Numbered from the stretch's first letter, positions 1 through 9,798 are shown. The stretch: DNA of 38,656 nt from Moorena bouillonii PNG (GCF_001942495.1 NZ_MKZS01000001.1:4344359-4383014), one strand, 5' to 3'. Program-made: numbers and translations. The notes: generated from the sequence alone by a model not told the origin.

Positions 1-30
1 TGGGGGAAACCACGCCAGTTGCTCATGGTT

Positions 31-82
31 TGTTCGCGTTCGCCTTTGGCGTGGCCTACGGCCAAGCGTCGCCAAAGGCGAT
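31..82. repeat. Palindromic GC-rich dispersed repeat
   Basis: A stretch rich in inverted repeats: the words CGCCTTTGGCG and CGCCAAAGGCG face each other around GTGGCCTACGGCCAAGC. The same vocabulary (GGCC, CGCGAAC, CTTTGGC, CCACGC) recurs at 7055-7084, 15583-15605, 24012-24042 and 38298-38323, so this is a member of a dispersed palindromic family. No coding potential is evident. Confidence 0.7.
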
Positions 83-234
83 AGTTACCGTAAGATAGTG
101 GAGCCTTGTCTTGATGCAGTCGCTCATGGGGGAAACCCCCAAGACCGCGCTGCATCGCTATTAACAAATATTTAACCCTTTTCTGCATAACCTGCTAACT
201 ATAAAGGCGACCCTATCTAAGGTTTCGTCTCCGG
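82..234 (-). mobile_element. MITE-like element, copy 1 (with nested repeat)
   Basis: Bounded by GTTACCGTAAGATAG on the left and CTATCTAAGGTTTCGTCTCCGG on the right, the same imperfect ends as the copies at 7169-7276 and 7502-7605. The core (AACCCTTTTCTGCATAACC, then CTAACTATAAAGG) is the reverse complement of the core of the 7169 copy. No transposase is encoded, so it would be non-autonomous. It is enlarged by a second repeat at 106-159. Confidence 0.7.
106..159. repeat. Repeat nested in MITE copy 1
   Basis: The segment begins GTCTTGATGCAGTCGC, contains a GGGGG-AAA-CCCCC hairpin and ends AAGACCGCGCTGCATCGCT. The last 20 bases recur at 264-283, and GTCTTGATGCGTCGCT is found near 12478-12493. 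It interrupts the left arm of the MITE, so it probably inserted later. Confidence 0.6.
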
Positions 235-263
235 GGGAGACCCCCTTTGGCGGCACTGGCTCC

Positions 264-316
264 CCAAGACCGCGCTGCATCGCTCTTCTAAGGTTTCGTC
301 TCCGGGATGCCCCGAC
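264..316. repeat. Partial second copy: repeat plus MITE right end
   Basis: CCAAGACCGCGCTGCATCGCT is followed directly by TCTAAGGTTTCGTCTCCGG, repeating the order of the nested repeat and the right MITE terminus seen just before it. The left half of the MITE is missing, suggesting a truncated copy or a local duplication. Confidence 0.5.
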
Positions 317-644
317 CCACCGGAACAATATAATGAGTTCTATTTTAAGCACTTAGGTGGCGGTTAGCTCTTAATTTGATTTACCCTACTACTTTCATTA
401 TAGACGATATAGGCGATATAAACGATTTTGAGTTCCCTGCTTGGTAAAAAAACTCTGTCCGCGATTCATCCCATGTTCGTTGTGAGGCTTCTCGCGGTTG
501 AAGCTAAGGACTAATAGAACTCTGCTGAAAATCATGGCTCTACTGTTGGTCAGGTCTGAGCTAAACGTTAATTTTCCCAGAGTTCTAATTACTAATGACT
601 AATGACTTTTTGAGTAGGATTAGTTAACCGTTTAAGTCAAACCC
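317..644. other. Intergenic, no gene seen
   Basis: AT-rich DNA with short direct repeats (CGATATAGGCGATATAAACGAT near 404-425; ACTAATGACTAATGACTTTTT near 592-611). No ORF with recognisable protein content, tRNA or strong terminator was found. Confidence 0.5.
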
Positions 645-1367
645 CTAAAAGAAATTCGGCTGATGGCGAATTAGGTTGAGGAATTCCTCACGAGTTTTTT
701 GATCCTCTTGAAAAATCCCGACCATCGCACTGGTAGCGGTCCAAGACCCTGGTTTTTGCACACCGCGCATCACCATGCACATATGGGTAGCTTCCATCAC
801 CACAGCCACACCCTTTGGATCCAAGACAGCTTGAATGGCTTCGGCAATCTGGCGAGTCAGCCGTTCCTGAACTTGCAGTCGCCGTGCATACATCTCGACC
901 ACACGGGCTATTTTACTGAGTCCTACCACTTTTTGGTTAGGGATATAGGCGACGTGAGCCTTACCCATAAATGGCAACATGTGGTGTTCACAGAGGCTAA
1001 AGAAATTGATATCCCGCACGAGTACCATTTCATTATGACCTTCGTCAAAAATTGCCCCGTTGACTATTGCCTCTAAAGACTGATTGTAACCACTAGTCAA
1101 GAATCGCATTGCCTCGGCTACCCGCTTAGGGGTTTTGAGCAGTCCCTCTCGTTGCGGGTCTTCACCAACACCCAATAGGATAGTGGTGACAGCGTTGATC
1201 ATCTCCTGGTTCAGTTCTTCCAAAGGAGCTTGTAAATTGGGCTGGTGACCATTCTGGGTATTGCGCTCAGGACGGGTCTCTAGCTGATGTTTCTCATTAC
1301 CATTGATACTTTTAGCAGTTGAAACAGATTCAACACGGTTGAAACCATTGGAAGAAGCAATAGTCAT
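645..1367 (-). CDS. folE: GTP cyclohydrolase I (FolE)
   Basis: Catalyses GTP to 7,8-dihydroneopterin triphosphate plus formate, the first step of tetrahydrofolate and pterin synthesis, in the cytoplasm. The family signature is clear: CEHHMLPF (Zn ligand Cys and catalytic His), [20 protein letters not shown], and HMCMVMRGV with the second Zn-binding Cys. From the ATG at 1367 the product is 240 aa: about 50 polar N-terminal residues, then the T-fold domain, the usual size for cyanobacterial FolE. The frame stays open upstream to 1445, but that extension (LIRLIM...) is unlike the family. No clear Shine-Dalgarno is present. A short-chain dehydrogenase lies upstream on the same strand, about 120 bp away. 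No sign of damage. Confidence 0.96.
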   Translation of the reverse strand: MTIASSNGFNRVESVSTAKSINGNEKHQLETRPERNTQNGHQPNLQAPLEELNQEMINAVTTILLGVGEDPQREGLLKTPKRVAEAMRFLTSGYNQSLEAIVNGAIFDEGHNEMVLVRDINFFSLCEHHMLPFMGKAHVAYIPNQKVVGLSKIARVVEMYARRLQVQERLTRQIAEAIQAVLDPKGVAVVMEATHMCMVMRGVQKPGSWTATSAMVGIFQEDQKTREEFLNLIRHQPNFF

Positions 1368-1491
1368 GATTAATCTGATTAGATTGTAAACAAAAATGAA
1401 CTTGATATTGCCAGACCATAGGGACAGGTTAAATTGACACAGCAATAACCTTTCAGTGAACCAAAAGTGTGCTATTATTTGTACCTATACC

Positions 1492-2217
1492 CTAAAGAAT
1501 CCCGGCACTGGGCATCAGAGTCAAGGACTCGATGACAGCCTGTTGTGGTAGCTCGACGGTGTGCAAAATTGACTGGGCAACAATTTCTGGGGTCAACATC
1601 CCTGACCGATTTAATTGCACCTGAACTGTATCTGTATCCCATAAAGGGGTATTGACTGCACCTGGACAAATGCTTACTACCCGGATACCATGGCGGCTTT
1701 CCTCCGCTGCTAGAGTCTTGGAGAGGGCAATCATACCTGCCTTACTAACGCTGTAAGCCCCCCATTTAGGCAAGGCTTGCTTAGCAGCAATTGATGCCAC
1801 GTTAACGATCGTGCCTCGGTGTTGGGCACGCATAGCAGGCAGAACCCCCTGGATGCACTGAAACACACTGGTCAGATTCAGGTCAATTAAGCGCTGCCAA
1901 TCTGATAGCGGTGTCTCACTGAGATATCTAGCGTAAGCCATTCCCGCATTATTGACGAGAATAGTGATAGGAGCAAAATCTGCTGTGATTTTTTCTATCC
2001 AAGATCTAACCTGCTCCAGATCAGCTAAATCATATGGATAAGCCTTAGCTTGCACCCCAGCTGCCCTAGCAGCAGCAGCAACCATCTCTAAGTTGTTCCG
2101 GGAACGGCTGACTAAGGCTACACTGATTCCTGCCTTAGCAAAGGCTAAAGCTGTTTCCTTGCCAATACCACTGCTCGCTCCAGTAATTATGGCGCGTCGC
2201 TCAACAGTCGATATCAT
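1492..2217 (-). CDS. Short-chain dehydrogenase/reductase (SDR)
   Basis: Classical SDR, an NAD(P)-dependent oxidoreductase with a Rossmann fold of about 240 residues. Visible motifs (numbered from a TTG at 2220): cofactor loop TGASSGIG (residues 13-20), NNAG (90-93), catalytic Ser143, Tyr156 and Lys160 in YSVSK, and CPGAVNTP after it. An Arg-rich SRSR segment after the second strand favours NADP(H). The ATG at 2217 is the likelier start. Its TGATG overlap with the stop of the short upstream frame could allow translational coupling. The substrate cannot be told from sequence; lying next to folE hints at pterin or folate metabolism, but that is only context. Confidence 0.9.
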   Translation of the reverse strand: MISTVERRAIITGASSGIGKETALAFAKAGISVALVSRSRNNLEMVAAAARAAGVQAKAYPYDLADLEQVRSWIEKITADFAPITILVNNAGMAYARYLSETPLSDWQRLIDLNLTSVFQCIQGVLPAMRAQHRGTIVNVASIAAKQALPKWGAYSVSKAGMIALSKTLAAEESRHGIRVVSICPGAVNTPLWDTDTVQVQLNRSGMLTPEIVAQSILHTVELPQQAVIESLTLMPSAGIL

Positions 2218-2492
2218 CAAATTTTACAAGATTTTGTTACAAATGCTTGTCTACCGTCTCGATAAAACTCAGGATTGATCCGAAGCAAATGCCCACATAA
2301 CGCAGGTATTTGGTTTAAATCTGCTAGCTTTAAATCTGCTAGGTCAGCTACCAGGTCACCAGAGGTGGACGCCGTTGAATTAAGCTTAGGTTTAGTGAGT
2401 TGGTTAGGCACCGAGATTATAGACACTCCCTTAGGGCAGTTAATCTCCAAAGGCACAGCTAGGTTTTCGGTGTATCCGAAATTGTTTAGCAA
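2217..2492 (-). CDS. Small hypothetical ORF overlapping the SDR start
   Basis: An open frame of 91 codons whose TGA overlaps the SDR start as TGATG. It begins with TTG, has no convincing ribosome site, shows a short internal repeat (DLADLKLADLN) and no domain I recognise. It may be a small leader-like gene coupled to the SDR or just a chance frame in its 5' region. Weakly supported. Confidence 0.3.
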   Translation of the reverse strand: MLNNFGYTENLAVPLEINCPKGVSIISVPNQLTKPKLNSTASTSGDLVADLADLKLADLNQIPALCGHLLRINPEFYRDGRQAFVTKSCKI

Positions 2493-2520
2493 ACTGACTA
2501 ACTACCTTAGACTATTGTGA

Positions 2521-2857
2521 ACAATTGTTAATTGTATCATCATCCGCAGACTATTCAGCTACCATTCGGCTGTCAATAATAAACTTTGAGGATAGAAAAA
2601 TCGGGATACGGTAATTCGTAATTGGGCTACCAACCTAAACATCAGACAAAATGCGGAGCATGATTAGCTCAATACCCCAGAGGATGAACCCCTTGCTATA
2701 TATAGCAATATCATCTGTCACGCCTTAAGTTAGTAGCCGTAGCCGTAATTGGCAGGCGAACCTAACTATACTTGAGATTAGTCCTTAGTTCAGCAGCAAC
2801 GCCTTGGCGACTTGACAGATAGACCTCTGACCCATTTACCTGTTAACTCCTTCAAGA
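2521..2857. other. Intergenic between accA and the folE/SDR group
   Basis: About 340 bp without a credible gene. It holds short runs such as TATATATAGCAATATCA near 2697 and TAGTAGCCGTAGCCGTAATTGG near 2730. Promoters of the minus-strand genes probably lie here, but none could be assigned. Confidence 0.45.
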
Positions 2858-3832
2858 CTAACTTTCTAGAAAAATCCCCATATTTCGGAACTTCTGATAG
2901 CGCAAATCCCGGCGCTGTTGAGGGGTTAATTGAGTTAGTTCTGCCAGGTTTTCCAATAGAGCCTCTTTGAGGATAGAGGCGGTTGCCAAGGGATCCCCAT
3001 GAGCTCCTCCTATGGGTTCCGATAAAACTTTGTCAATAATCCCTAATTCTTTGAGGTCCCAAGCGGTAATCTTTAACGCTGCTGCTGCCTGCTGTCCTTG
3101 GCTAGCATCTTTCCAAAGGATGGCGGCACAAGCTTCTGGGCTAGCTACGGTGTAGACAGCGTTTTCAAACATCAAAACCCGATCACCAACACCAATTCCC
3201 AAAGCACCGCCGGAACCTCCTTCACCAATGACTGTACACATAATGGGGACATCCAGACGAAACATTTCTCGGAGGTTATAAGCGATCGCTTCTCCTTGTC
3301 CGAGTTCTTCCGCCTTTACACCAGCCCAAGCACCAGGGGTATCAATAAAGGTCAAAATTGGCATATCAAAGCGATTAGCGTGTTCCATCAGCCGCATCGC
3401 TTTACGGTAGCCCCCAGGGGAAGCCATCCCGAAGTTGCGAGCTACATTATCTTTAGTATCACGACCTTTTTGATGTCCTAATATTACCACAGCACGACCC
3501 GCCAAAGAGCCAATCCCCCCTACTAGGGCTGGGTCATCATAACCACCGCGATCGCCATGCAACTCAAACCACTCATCAGTGATTGCCTGAATATAATCGA
3601 GGGTACTTGGACGCCTAGGGTGACGGGCTAGCTGTAGCCGTTGCCCTGGTGATAAACTATTGAAAATTTCCTGACGCAGTTGGATTGCTCTTGTCTCCAG
3701 TTGGCGGATTTGGTCAGAAACATCGACATTGTTTTCCTCTGCGAGTTCCCGAATTTGCTTAATTCGTTTTTCCAGTTCAACCAGTGGCTTTTCAAAGTCG
3801 AGACTAAAGGTTCTGTTTTTTGCTGGTGACAT
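2858..3832 (-). CDS. accA: Acetyl-CoA carboxylase carboxyltransferase subunit alpha (AccA)
   Basis: One half of the carboxyltransferase that moves CO2 from biotin-BCCP to acetyl-CoA, giving malonyl-CoA for fatty acid synthesis; it works with AccD. The 324-aa length is normal. The N-terminal helical region ([19 protein letters not shown]) is followed by [64 protein letters not shown] and [19 protein letters not shown], all hallmarks of AccA. The start is an ATG (MSPAKNRTF). Malonyl-CoA is also the extender for the olefin PKS in this window, although the genes are not clustered. Intact. Confidence 0.97.
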   Translation of the reverse strand: MSPAKNRTFSLDFEKPLVELEKRIKQIRELAEENNVDVSDQIRQLETRAIQLRQEIFNSLSPGQRLQLARHPRRPSTLDYIQAITDEWFELHGDRGGYDDPALVGGIGSLAGRAVVILGHQKGRDTKDNVARNFGMASPGGYRKAMRLMEHANRFDMPILTFIDTPGAWAGVKAEELGQGEAIAYNLREMFRLDVPIMCTVIGEGGSGGALGIGVGDRVLMFENAVYTVASPEACAAILWKDASQGQQAAAALKITAWDLKELGIIDKVLSEPIGGAHGDPLATASILKEALLENLAELTQLTPQQRRDLRYQKFRNMGIFLES

Positions 3833-4737
3833 AGTTACTGGTCATTCGTCAATGGTCAGTGGGTTTCTGTGTAAGATTACAGGCCATAACTCCAGAGTAG
3901 CAAACCCATCTAAAGAGATGGGAATCCCACGCTTCTGTTATATCATCTGGTAGGATGAAAATTTTTGACAACTTAATATTTGCCTCAATCATTTGCTTCA
4001 ATTGACCCTCTGCCCATCTGTCCATCTAGGGATCAGTGTTTAAGAGACCGTTTATAAAGTGATTATTAAGAAGCAAGGCGACGTACCATGAGTCGAATCA
4101 TTGCGATGTAAATAAGAGCCTCGCTCACAACTGGAACGTGTTTCATAGTCCACCACTAAACGTCGACAACCCATAAACCAAGAAAAGGTACGTTCCACAA
4201 CCGATGCGTCGAGGTAAAATTTGAAATCCTGATTCTGTTTTTTGAATGACTTCTACAAGAGCCGTACATAGTTGATCCACCACACGAGAAAAATTAGGAC
4301 CACTATATCCACCATCAACCCAAAGAACGTTTCAAGTCGGATAGTTCTTCAATAGCTTCTAGCATGCAAGCTATACCTCCTAATCTTTCTGGAGTATACG
4401 CTTGCTGTAACTACTACTGCCAGTAATAACCCAAGGCTCATCTACCAGAATATGGCGCTTTCTTCCTTTGACTCTTTTCCCACAATCATTGCCATATACT
4501 TCCCCCTTTTTCCAGTGGTTTTCACTGATTGAGAATCGGTTGCTACCGGCAGATGGTTTTTCTTGTCGCTCTACACTTGTTCTCAACTGACGCCTGAGTT
4601 CTTGATTAATTTTTTTCCACACTCCCTTACGCTCAAAAACTCGAAAATAACTGTATACAGTTGAAGACGGTGGCAAATCCTTGGGCATCATTTCCCACGA
4701 ACATCCTGTCAATAGAACGTAGAATATACCGTTAACT

Positions 4738-5887
4738 CTCAGTACAGGACAAAAGGCTTGAAAATTTGACCAGGGTGGGGTTTCATCAGAATTACCACAG
4801 TCATCAGAAACCCCATGAATCAATAAGCGCGAACTTAAGAAAGCTCTCCAACCCCATCTTGACTGGCATGGAGCCAGACTCTCGTTTAAGCGCCATGTTC
4901 TTGCTAGCGCTGATCAAAGTAAAAACTGTCAACCTCAGTGAGCTGGCATTAGGTATGGGATGATTAGCGTTACCAGAGTCGAACTACAAACGCATGCAAC
5001 GGTTTTTCCGAAAATTTGACATCGATTACACCGTGATCGCGCTTACTAGTGGTAAGTTGGATGCAAATTCCGTGTGGAGTGGGTATTGAGTCTAGATCGT
5101 ACTACCTGGGAGTTTGGCTCTCGGTGCTACAACATCCTAACCTTAGGCATTGTCCATGAAGGGGTGGCCTTTCCTGTACTGTGGTGGATACTCAACAAAA
5201 AAGGAAACTCCAACAGCGATGAGCGGATGCGATTTATCGAGCAGTTGTACAAAATTTTTCCGGATGCTCAGGTCTCCTGCTTGTGCGCCGACCGAGAGTT
5301 CATTGGGTTTTGCCTGGGTACGCTATCTACGGCTCGTGCCATCAATGCCATTTCGATTGAGGATTCGAGCCACAGACAAGATTGAGCACAATGGCCGTTC
5401 TCTGGCAGCCCAAGTAGTCTTTGCCCACTTGAAGGTGGGTCAATCCCAAACCCTCAAGGGAACTAGTCGCGTTTGGGGTCAATGTGATTGCCGTTGAGGG
5501 ATTGCGCCTTGATAATGGCAAGCTTTTGGTGGTCATTGCTCCTGCCAACAGCGAGGGGCTGGTGGCCGATTACGCTTTGCGCTGGGGTATTGAAACCCTA
5601 TGCAGGCATTTTCAAGACTCGGGGCTAATGCCCTTGAATCGACTCACTTCACCGAGGCAGAGCGCTTGGGAAAGCTCTTTGCGCTTTTGACTTTGGCATT
5701 ATGCTGGTCGATGCGAACAGGGTTATTCCTTCATCAGCTCCAGCCCATTTCGATTAAAAAACATGGTCGCCGAGCCAAGAGTATTTTCCGATATGGTCTT
5801 GACCATCTTCGTCATATTGTACTTAATCCTTCTTTCCTCAATCAAAGAGATTTTCTTCAATCTCTGCAGTTTTTGTCCTGTACTTAG
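4738..5887 (+). mobile_element. IS4-family insertion sequence with 10-bp target duplication
   Basis: The left end CTCAGTACAGGACAAAA at 4738 mirrors the right end, whose complement reads CTAAGTACAGGACAAAAA, closing at 5887. It is flanked on both sides by the identical 10-mer ACCGTTAACT (4728-4737 and 5888-5897). The length is 1,150 bp. The perfect duplication means this element jumped into the IS5 transposase gene and both junctions are preserved. Confidence 0.93.
4766..5887 (+). pseudogene. IS4-family DDE transposase, multiply frameshifted
   Basis: Pieces in successive frames rebuild an IS4-type transposase: LLALIKVKTVNLSELALGMG followed by an in-frame TGA at 4961-4963, then ESNYKRMQRFFRKFDIDYTV, SLDRTTWEFGSRCYNILTLG (first catalytic Asp), CLCADREFIG (second Asp), KIEHNGRSLAAQVVFAHLKV, YALRWGIETL (the Y-R-E signature) and ESTHFTEAERLGKLFALLTL. 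The last frame ends HSLQFLSCT-like at 5887, at the right inverted repeat. At least four frame changes (near 5050, 5310, 5480 and 5610) mean it cannot make an active enzyme. Confidence 0.88.
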
Positions 5888-6113
5888 ACCGTTAACTACT
5901 TCCCGCATATTTACTGTACGTGGACGACCTCCGGTTTTGGCTGCTGGAATCAGAGGCTCGATTATTTTCCACTGTGCATCTGAAATGGTCGCTCTTATAG
6001 GCTTTTCTTGAATTTGAACACACTTGGCTGGCTGGCTTGTTTTCTTCCCATAAACCTTAAGTCTATATTTGGCGTACGCTCACCTTCTTTATTTTTACTT
6101 TATAAATGGTCTC

Positions 6114-6242
6114 TAAGTAGGTGGGCTTAATTATCCGTAAAATAGCGCTTGAAATTTAAAATAATGAAACCCCTGTGAATAGAGGCTTCCAGCTTGATTT
6201 TCGTCTTTTAAGTTTTAACGTTTATTTATGCCCACCTACTTA
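6114..6242. mobile_element. 129-bp MITE with TAAGTAGGTGGGC ends
   Basis: Perfect 13-bp terminal inverted repeats, TAAGTAGGTGGGC at 6114-6126 and GCCCACCTACTTA at 6230-6242, enclose AT-rich DNA with no coding potential. The similarity of the ends extends imperfectly further in (TTAATTAT versus ATAAATAA). Its left TAA is also the right target duplication of the IS5 element, so the IS5 copy probably landed at the tip of this MITE. No second copy was found here. Confidence 0.75.
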
Positions 6243-6288
6243 CAGTTGACCATGTAAACTGCAACGATATGATTACAAAAATCCCCCA

Positions 6289-6327
6289 AGCCTTCATCCC
6301 CGCTCTTTAGAGACGGGGATGAAGGCT
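6289..6327 (+). other. Left-end hairpin of the tnpB element
   Basis: AGCCTTCATCCCCG pairs with CGGGGATGAAGGCT around the loop CTCTTTAGAGA, a 14-bp perfect stem. Its CCCCG...CGGGG tip resembles the hairpin at the other end (10183-10205), as expected for the subterminal structures recognised by TnpA in IS200/IS605 elements. Confidence 0.65.
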
Positions 6328-7054
6328 CGCAGCGGCTTTAGCCGCCGTGAGAAAAATATTCTGGGAATCTCCAAAATTTGTCGCTGAATAGTATAGACTA
6401 AAATAGTAACAGTTGAGGTCGAAGCTGGTGATAATAATTGAGTTCAAAGCATACGGTAAAAAGCACCAATACCAAGCCATTGATGAGGCTATTCGGACGG
6501 TAAGATTTATCCGCAATAGCTGCATCAGGCTCTGGATGGACAATAAAGGAACTGGAAAATATGACTTAAGCAAATACTGCAAGGTCTTAGCCAAACAATT
6601 CCCATTTGCCGATGAATTGAACTCTACCGCTCGTCAAGCTGCTGCTGAAAGGGCATGGTCATCAATTGCCCGCTTCTACGACAACTGCAAGAAAAAAGTC
6701 CCTGGCAAAAAAGGTTTCCCTCGGTTCCAAAAGCACTGCCGAATCACGTTCAGTGACAAAAAGGGTATTGGGAAACTCAAACTCAAAGGTACATGGGATT
6801 TGTGGCGTTTCGAAAAAAAGCAAATCAAGAGGGTTAGGATAGTCCGACGAGCTGACGGGTACTATGTTCAGTTTTGTGTTTCAGTTGATGTCAACGAAGA
6901 GGTGAAACCAACTGGAAGCACTGTCGGACTAGATGTAGGGCTTAAGGATTTCTATACGGATTCCCAAGGTAATACTGAACCAAACCCTCGGTTTTATAGA
7001 ACAGGAGAAAAACGTCTAAAGTTTTATCAACGTCGAGTTTCCCGAAAAAATAAA

Positions 7055-7084
7055 GGCAAGGCCGTAGGCCACGCTTCGCGAACA
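7055..7084. repeat. Palindromic repeat fixed in frame inside tnpB
   Basis: GGCCGTAGGCCACGCTTCGCGAAC belongs to the same GC-rich family as the repeats at 31-82 and 38298-38323. It encodes the odd GKAVGHASRT stretch between the usual SRKNKG and ANRKKAINKLGR segments and keeps the frame open. Confidence 0.65.
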
Positions 7085-7168
7085 GCCAACCGCAAGAAAG
7101 CAATTAATAAACTAGGCAGAACGCACCTTAGAATAAGTAGGCAGCGTGAGGAGCATGCCAAGAGACTG

Positions 7169-7276
7169 GGAACGAAGTTACCGTAAGAATAAAGAAGCCT
7201 TTATGGTTAGTCGGCTATGCAGAAAAGGGTTAAATCTTTGTTATTAAGGCTTCTTTATTCTAAGGTTTCGTCTCCG
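7169..7276 (+). mobile_element. MITE-like element, copy 2 (in tnpB)
   Basis: 108 bp between codons CTG and GCA of tnpB; removing it restores KRL-ARCVIRSNDLVAYEDL. Its arms AATAAAGAAGCCT and AGGCTTCTTTATT form an inner inverted repeat. The outer ends are GAACGAAGTTACCGTAAG and CTAAGGTTTCGTCTCCG, imperfect inverses. It introduces in-frame stops (CCG TAA). The target duplication is at most GG. Confidence 0.8.
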
Positions 7277-7501
7277 GCACGCTGCGTAATCCGGTCTAAC
7301 GACCTGGTCGCCTATGAAGATCTAAGGGGAAAAAATCTGGTTAAAAACCACTGTCTCGCTAAGTCTATTAATGATGCAGGTTGGTATCAGTTCAGGAGTG
7401 CGATTCGTTAGCTATAAACCTTATCAGATAAGGATTTGGAGGATTAGCTGCTTGGTCTAAGAACCATGACAACTTGATAACCATGGTGGTGAAAATCCAC
7501 C

Positions 7502-7605
7502 CCGGAGACAAAACCTTAGAATAGTGCAGCCTTAGTACAAAACCTTACTCCTATGATGCCTAACCTGCTGACCATAAAGGCTGCACTATTCTTTCGGTAA
7601 TTTCT
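7502..7605 (-). mobile_element. MITE-like element, copy 3 (in intron domain I)
   Basis: Ends CCGGAGACAAAACCTTAGAA and the complement of AGAAATTACCGAAAGAATAG match the copy at 7169-7276 in reverse orientation, and ATAGTGCAGCC/GGCTGCACTAT forms the arm. It separates GAAAATCCACC from CCCTCGCGAAATCCGAG in the intron. The right border is uncertain by a few bases. Confidence 0.75.
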
Positions 7606-8080
7606 GACCCTCGCGAAATCCGAGTGACAGCCCTACCCTGATTCATGAACCTAACAAACTCATGGATTGATGCAAGGGTCGAATAGTGAAGCACCCTTAA
7701 CCTGACCGGTGTTAGTAACAGGCAAAGAACCCATGGGTACGAGAGAAAGATACATCTGAATCATCGTCATGGTAACGTAGCGAAATAAGGCTTGAAACGC
7801 TACAGACAAACAGTCAATGGAATAGAGGCTTAAATGGTTTCCTGACCATTTAAGGATTTCCCAAATTATTCCCGGTGAATAGTATCACCCTAAAGGTTCA
7901 CAGAATGGTTATCAGGAACGAATTAAACCCCATATGTACTCTCAGTAAGGTCGATTACTGAGTAGGTAGTTAGCCGGATGTCACATGGGGGAGAGATTGA
8001 GTCAGAAGCCAAAGCCTGGATTAATACCCAGGATATGCTGACGGACTCACGTTATAGGAAAGGTATGGTTGTAAGTAGTA

Positions 8081-9767
8081 ATGAAAATGTCTAAAACTCG
8101 GGGGTTCGCCCCACGGTCGGAATGGAATAAGGTCAATTGGCGGAAGCTAGAAATGACCCTATTTAAGTTACAAAAACGAATATACCGAGCCTCCCAACGT
8201 GGTGATGTCCGCGTGGTAAGAAAGCTGCAAAAGACTCTAATGAAGTCCTGGACTGCCAGAATGATTGCGGTCAGACGGGTCACTCAAGAGAACAAAGGTA
8301 AAAAGACTGCCGGAATAGACGGGGTTAAAGCTTTAACCAATAAGCAGCGCCTCGCCTTAGTAGCCAACCTAAAAGTCGCTAAAAAGGCGCAACCTACCAG
8401 AAGGGTCTGGATTCCCAAACCTGGACGGACGGAAAAACGCCCCTTGGGTATCCCAACCATGTACGACCGTGCTCTACAGGCACTTGCCAAACAGGCACGC
8501 TTAACCTGAATGGGAAGCTAAATTTGAATCTAACTCATACGGGTTCAGACCAGGACGCTCATGTCATGATGCAATCGAAGCAATATTTAAAGGTATCAAT
8601 AAAAAACCCAAATGGGTACTTGATGCTGATATAGCCAAATGCTTCGACAAAATCAACCATAATGCACTTCTAACTAAATTAAATACGTATCCATCCTTAA
8701 GACGTCTAATAAAGTCCTGGCTAAAAGCCGGAGTGATGGATAATGGAACATTCTCACCTACAGAAGAGGGTACTCCCCAGGGAGGGGTAATATCCCCACT
8801 CTTGGCAAATATAGCCCTCCACGGAATGGAAAAGGTTATATGGGATTATGCAAACTCTGTTAAAAAGAAAAAGACCTATTATAAAAGGGGTTTAGTTATA
8901 ATCCGATATGCTGACGATTTCGTCATCCTACACCCCGACCATAAAGTGGTAGAAGAATGTCTTGAAGTCATAGATGAATGGTTAACAGGCATGGGTTTGG
9001 AATTAAAGCCAAGCAAAACAAAAATTGTCCATACGTTTGACGGATTTGATTTCCTCGGATTCAATATTCGCCAGTATAAAGTAGGAAAAAATCACTCAAG
9101 ACAAGGCTTTAAAACCATCATCAAACCATCTAAGGAAGCAATTTTAGAGCATTATGGACAGCTCTCAGAAGCCATAAACAAGCACAGAGCTGCCCCTCAG
9201 GAAGCTTTAATTAGCCACCTAAAACCCATTATAAAAGGATGGTGTAACTACTACAGGTCAGTCTGTAGTCAAGAAACCTTCGATGACTTGGGAAACATGC
9301 TCTGGAACAAACTCCAAAGATGGGGATATAGGAGACATCCCAACAAATCAAAATCCTGGGTAGTCAAAAAATACTGGGGAACCATTGGAGAGGATAAATG
9401 GACGTTTATGACTGGGAAAGACAACTACCTCCCTAAGCACGCCAAAACCGAAATAATACGGCATGTAAAAGTCAAAGAATCCAGAAGTCCTTATGATGGT
9501 GACCTGATTTACTGGGGTACCAGAATGAGAAAGCATCCTGAGATGACCACTCGGAAGGGAAGACTTTTAGAACGCCAATAAGGGAAATGCACTTATTGTG
9601 GCCTTACCTTTAAGGATGGTGATTTATTGGAAACGCATCATAGAAAACCACGCTCCCTAGGTGGAAGTGATAAAGATGAAAATCTGGAACTACTACACCT
9701 ACACTGTCACGACACTAAACATGGAACTAAAACTAACCTTAATGATTTAGATGAAAATCCATTCTAG
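8081..9767 (+). pseudogene. Group II intron 1 reverse transcriptase/maturase, frameshift plus nonsense
   Basis: Reverse transcriptase, maturase and HNH-endonuclease protein of a cyanobacterial group II intron. The N-terminal part (8081-8509) reads WRKLEMTLFKLQKRIYRASQ, GKKTAGIDGVKAL and RPLGIPTMYDRALQALAKQA. A net +1 shift near 8500 then moves the frame to EWEAKFESNSYGFRPGRS, DADIAKCFDKI, EEGTPQGGVISPLLANIALH, catalytic YADD (8907) and the maturase segment GWCNYYRSV. A TAA at 9579-9581 sits where RQKGKC is expected (AAA to TAA), cutting off the HNH domain, which continues open to a TAG at 9765: CTYCGLTF, THHRKPRSLGGS, LLHLHCHDTKH. Two independent lesions point to a dead gene. Confidence 0.9.
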
Positions 9768-9798
9768 AGGTACCAATGTCAAGGGTTCCTATAATGAG

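Larger units (their letters stand above)
4050..6010 (-). pseudogene. IS5-family transposase, interrupted and decayed
   Basis: The N-terminal part reads at 6010-5888: KPIRATISDAQWKIIEPL, then PAAKTGGRPRTVNMREVVNG. It resumes at 4737 with GIFYVLLTGCSWEMMPKDLP, followed by VYSYFRVFERKGVW, PSAGSNRFSIS and KRVKGRKRHILVD. Below about 4380 other frames show VVERTFSWFMGCRRLVVDYE and a terminal MIRLM-like stretch, the usual C-terminal end. The two pieces join exactly at the duplicated ACCGTTAACT (V-N-G codons). Downstream frameshifts and stops, and loss of the central DDE region, make it non-functional apart from the insertion. Confidence 0.85.
4044..6113 (-). mobile_element. IS5-family (IS1031-like) element, split by an IS4-family element
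   Basis: The outer ends match as inverted repeats: GAGACCGTTTATAAAGT at 4044 and the complement of GAGACCATTTATAAAGT ending at 6113. Both ends are flanked by TAA (4041-4043 and 6114-6116), a 3-bp target duplication of the TNA type used by the IS1031 group. Removing the 1,150-bp IS4 insert and one copy of its 10-bp duplication leaves about 910 bp, typical for this group. The transposase reading is on the minus strand and is decayed as well as interrupted. Confidence 0.85.

Noticed and set aside
161-352. 63-codon minus-strand ORF near the left end
   Set aside because: It is composed of MITE and repeat sequence; the same peptide words appear from the MITE copy in tnpB.
699-1076. Plus-strand ORF of 125 codons with many His residues
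   Set aside because: It is antisense to folE; the His-rich look comes from the complement of conserved FolE codons.
4044-6113. A single composite transposon carrying cargo
   Set aside because: The two elements are in different families and nested, with target duplications for each; there is no cargo gene.
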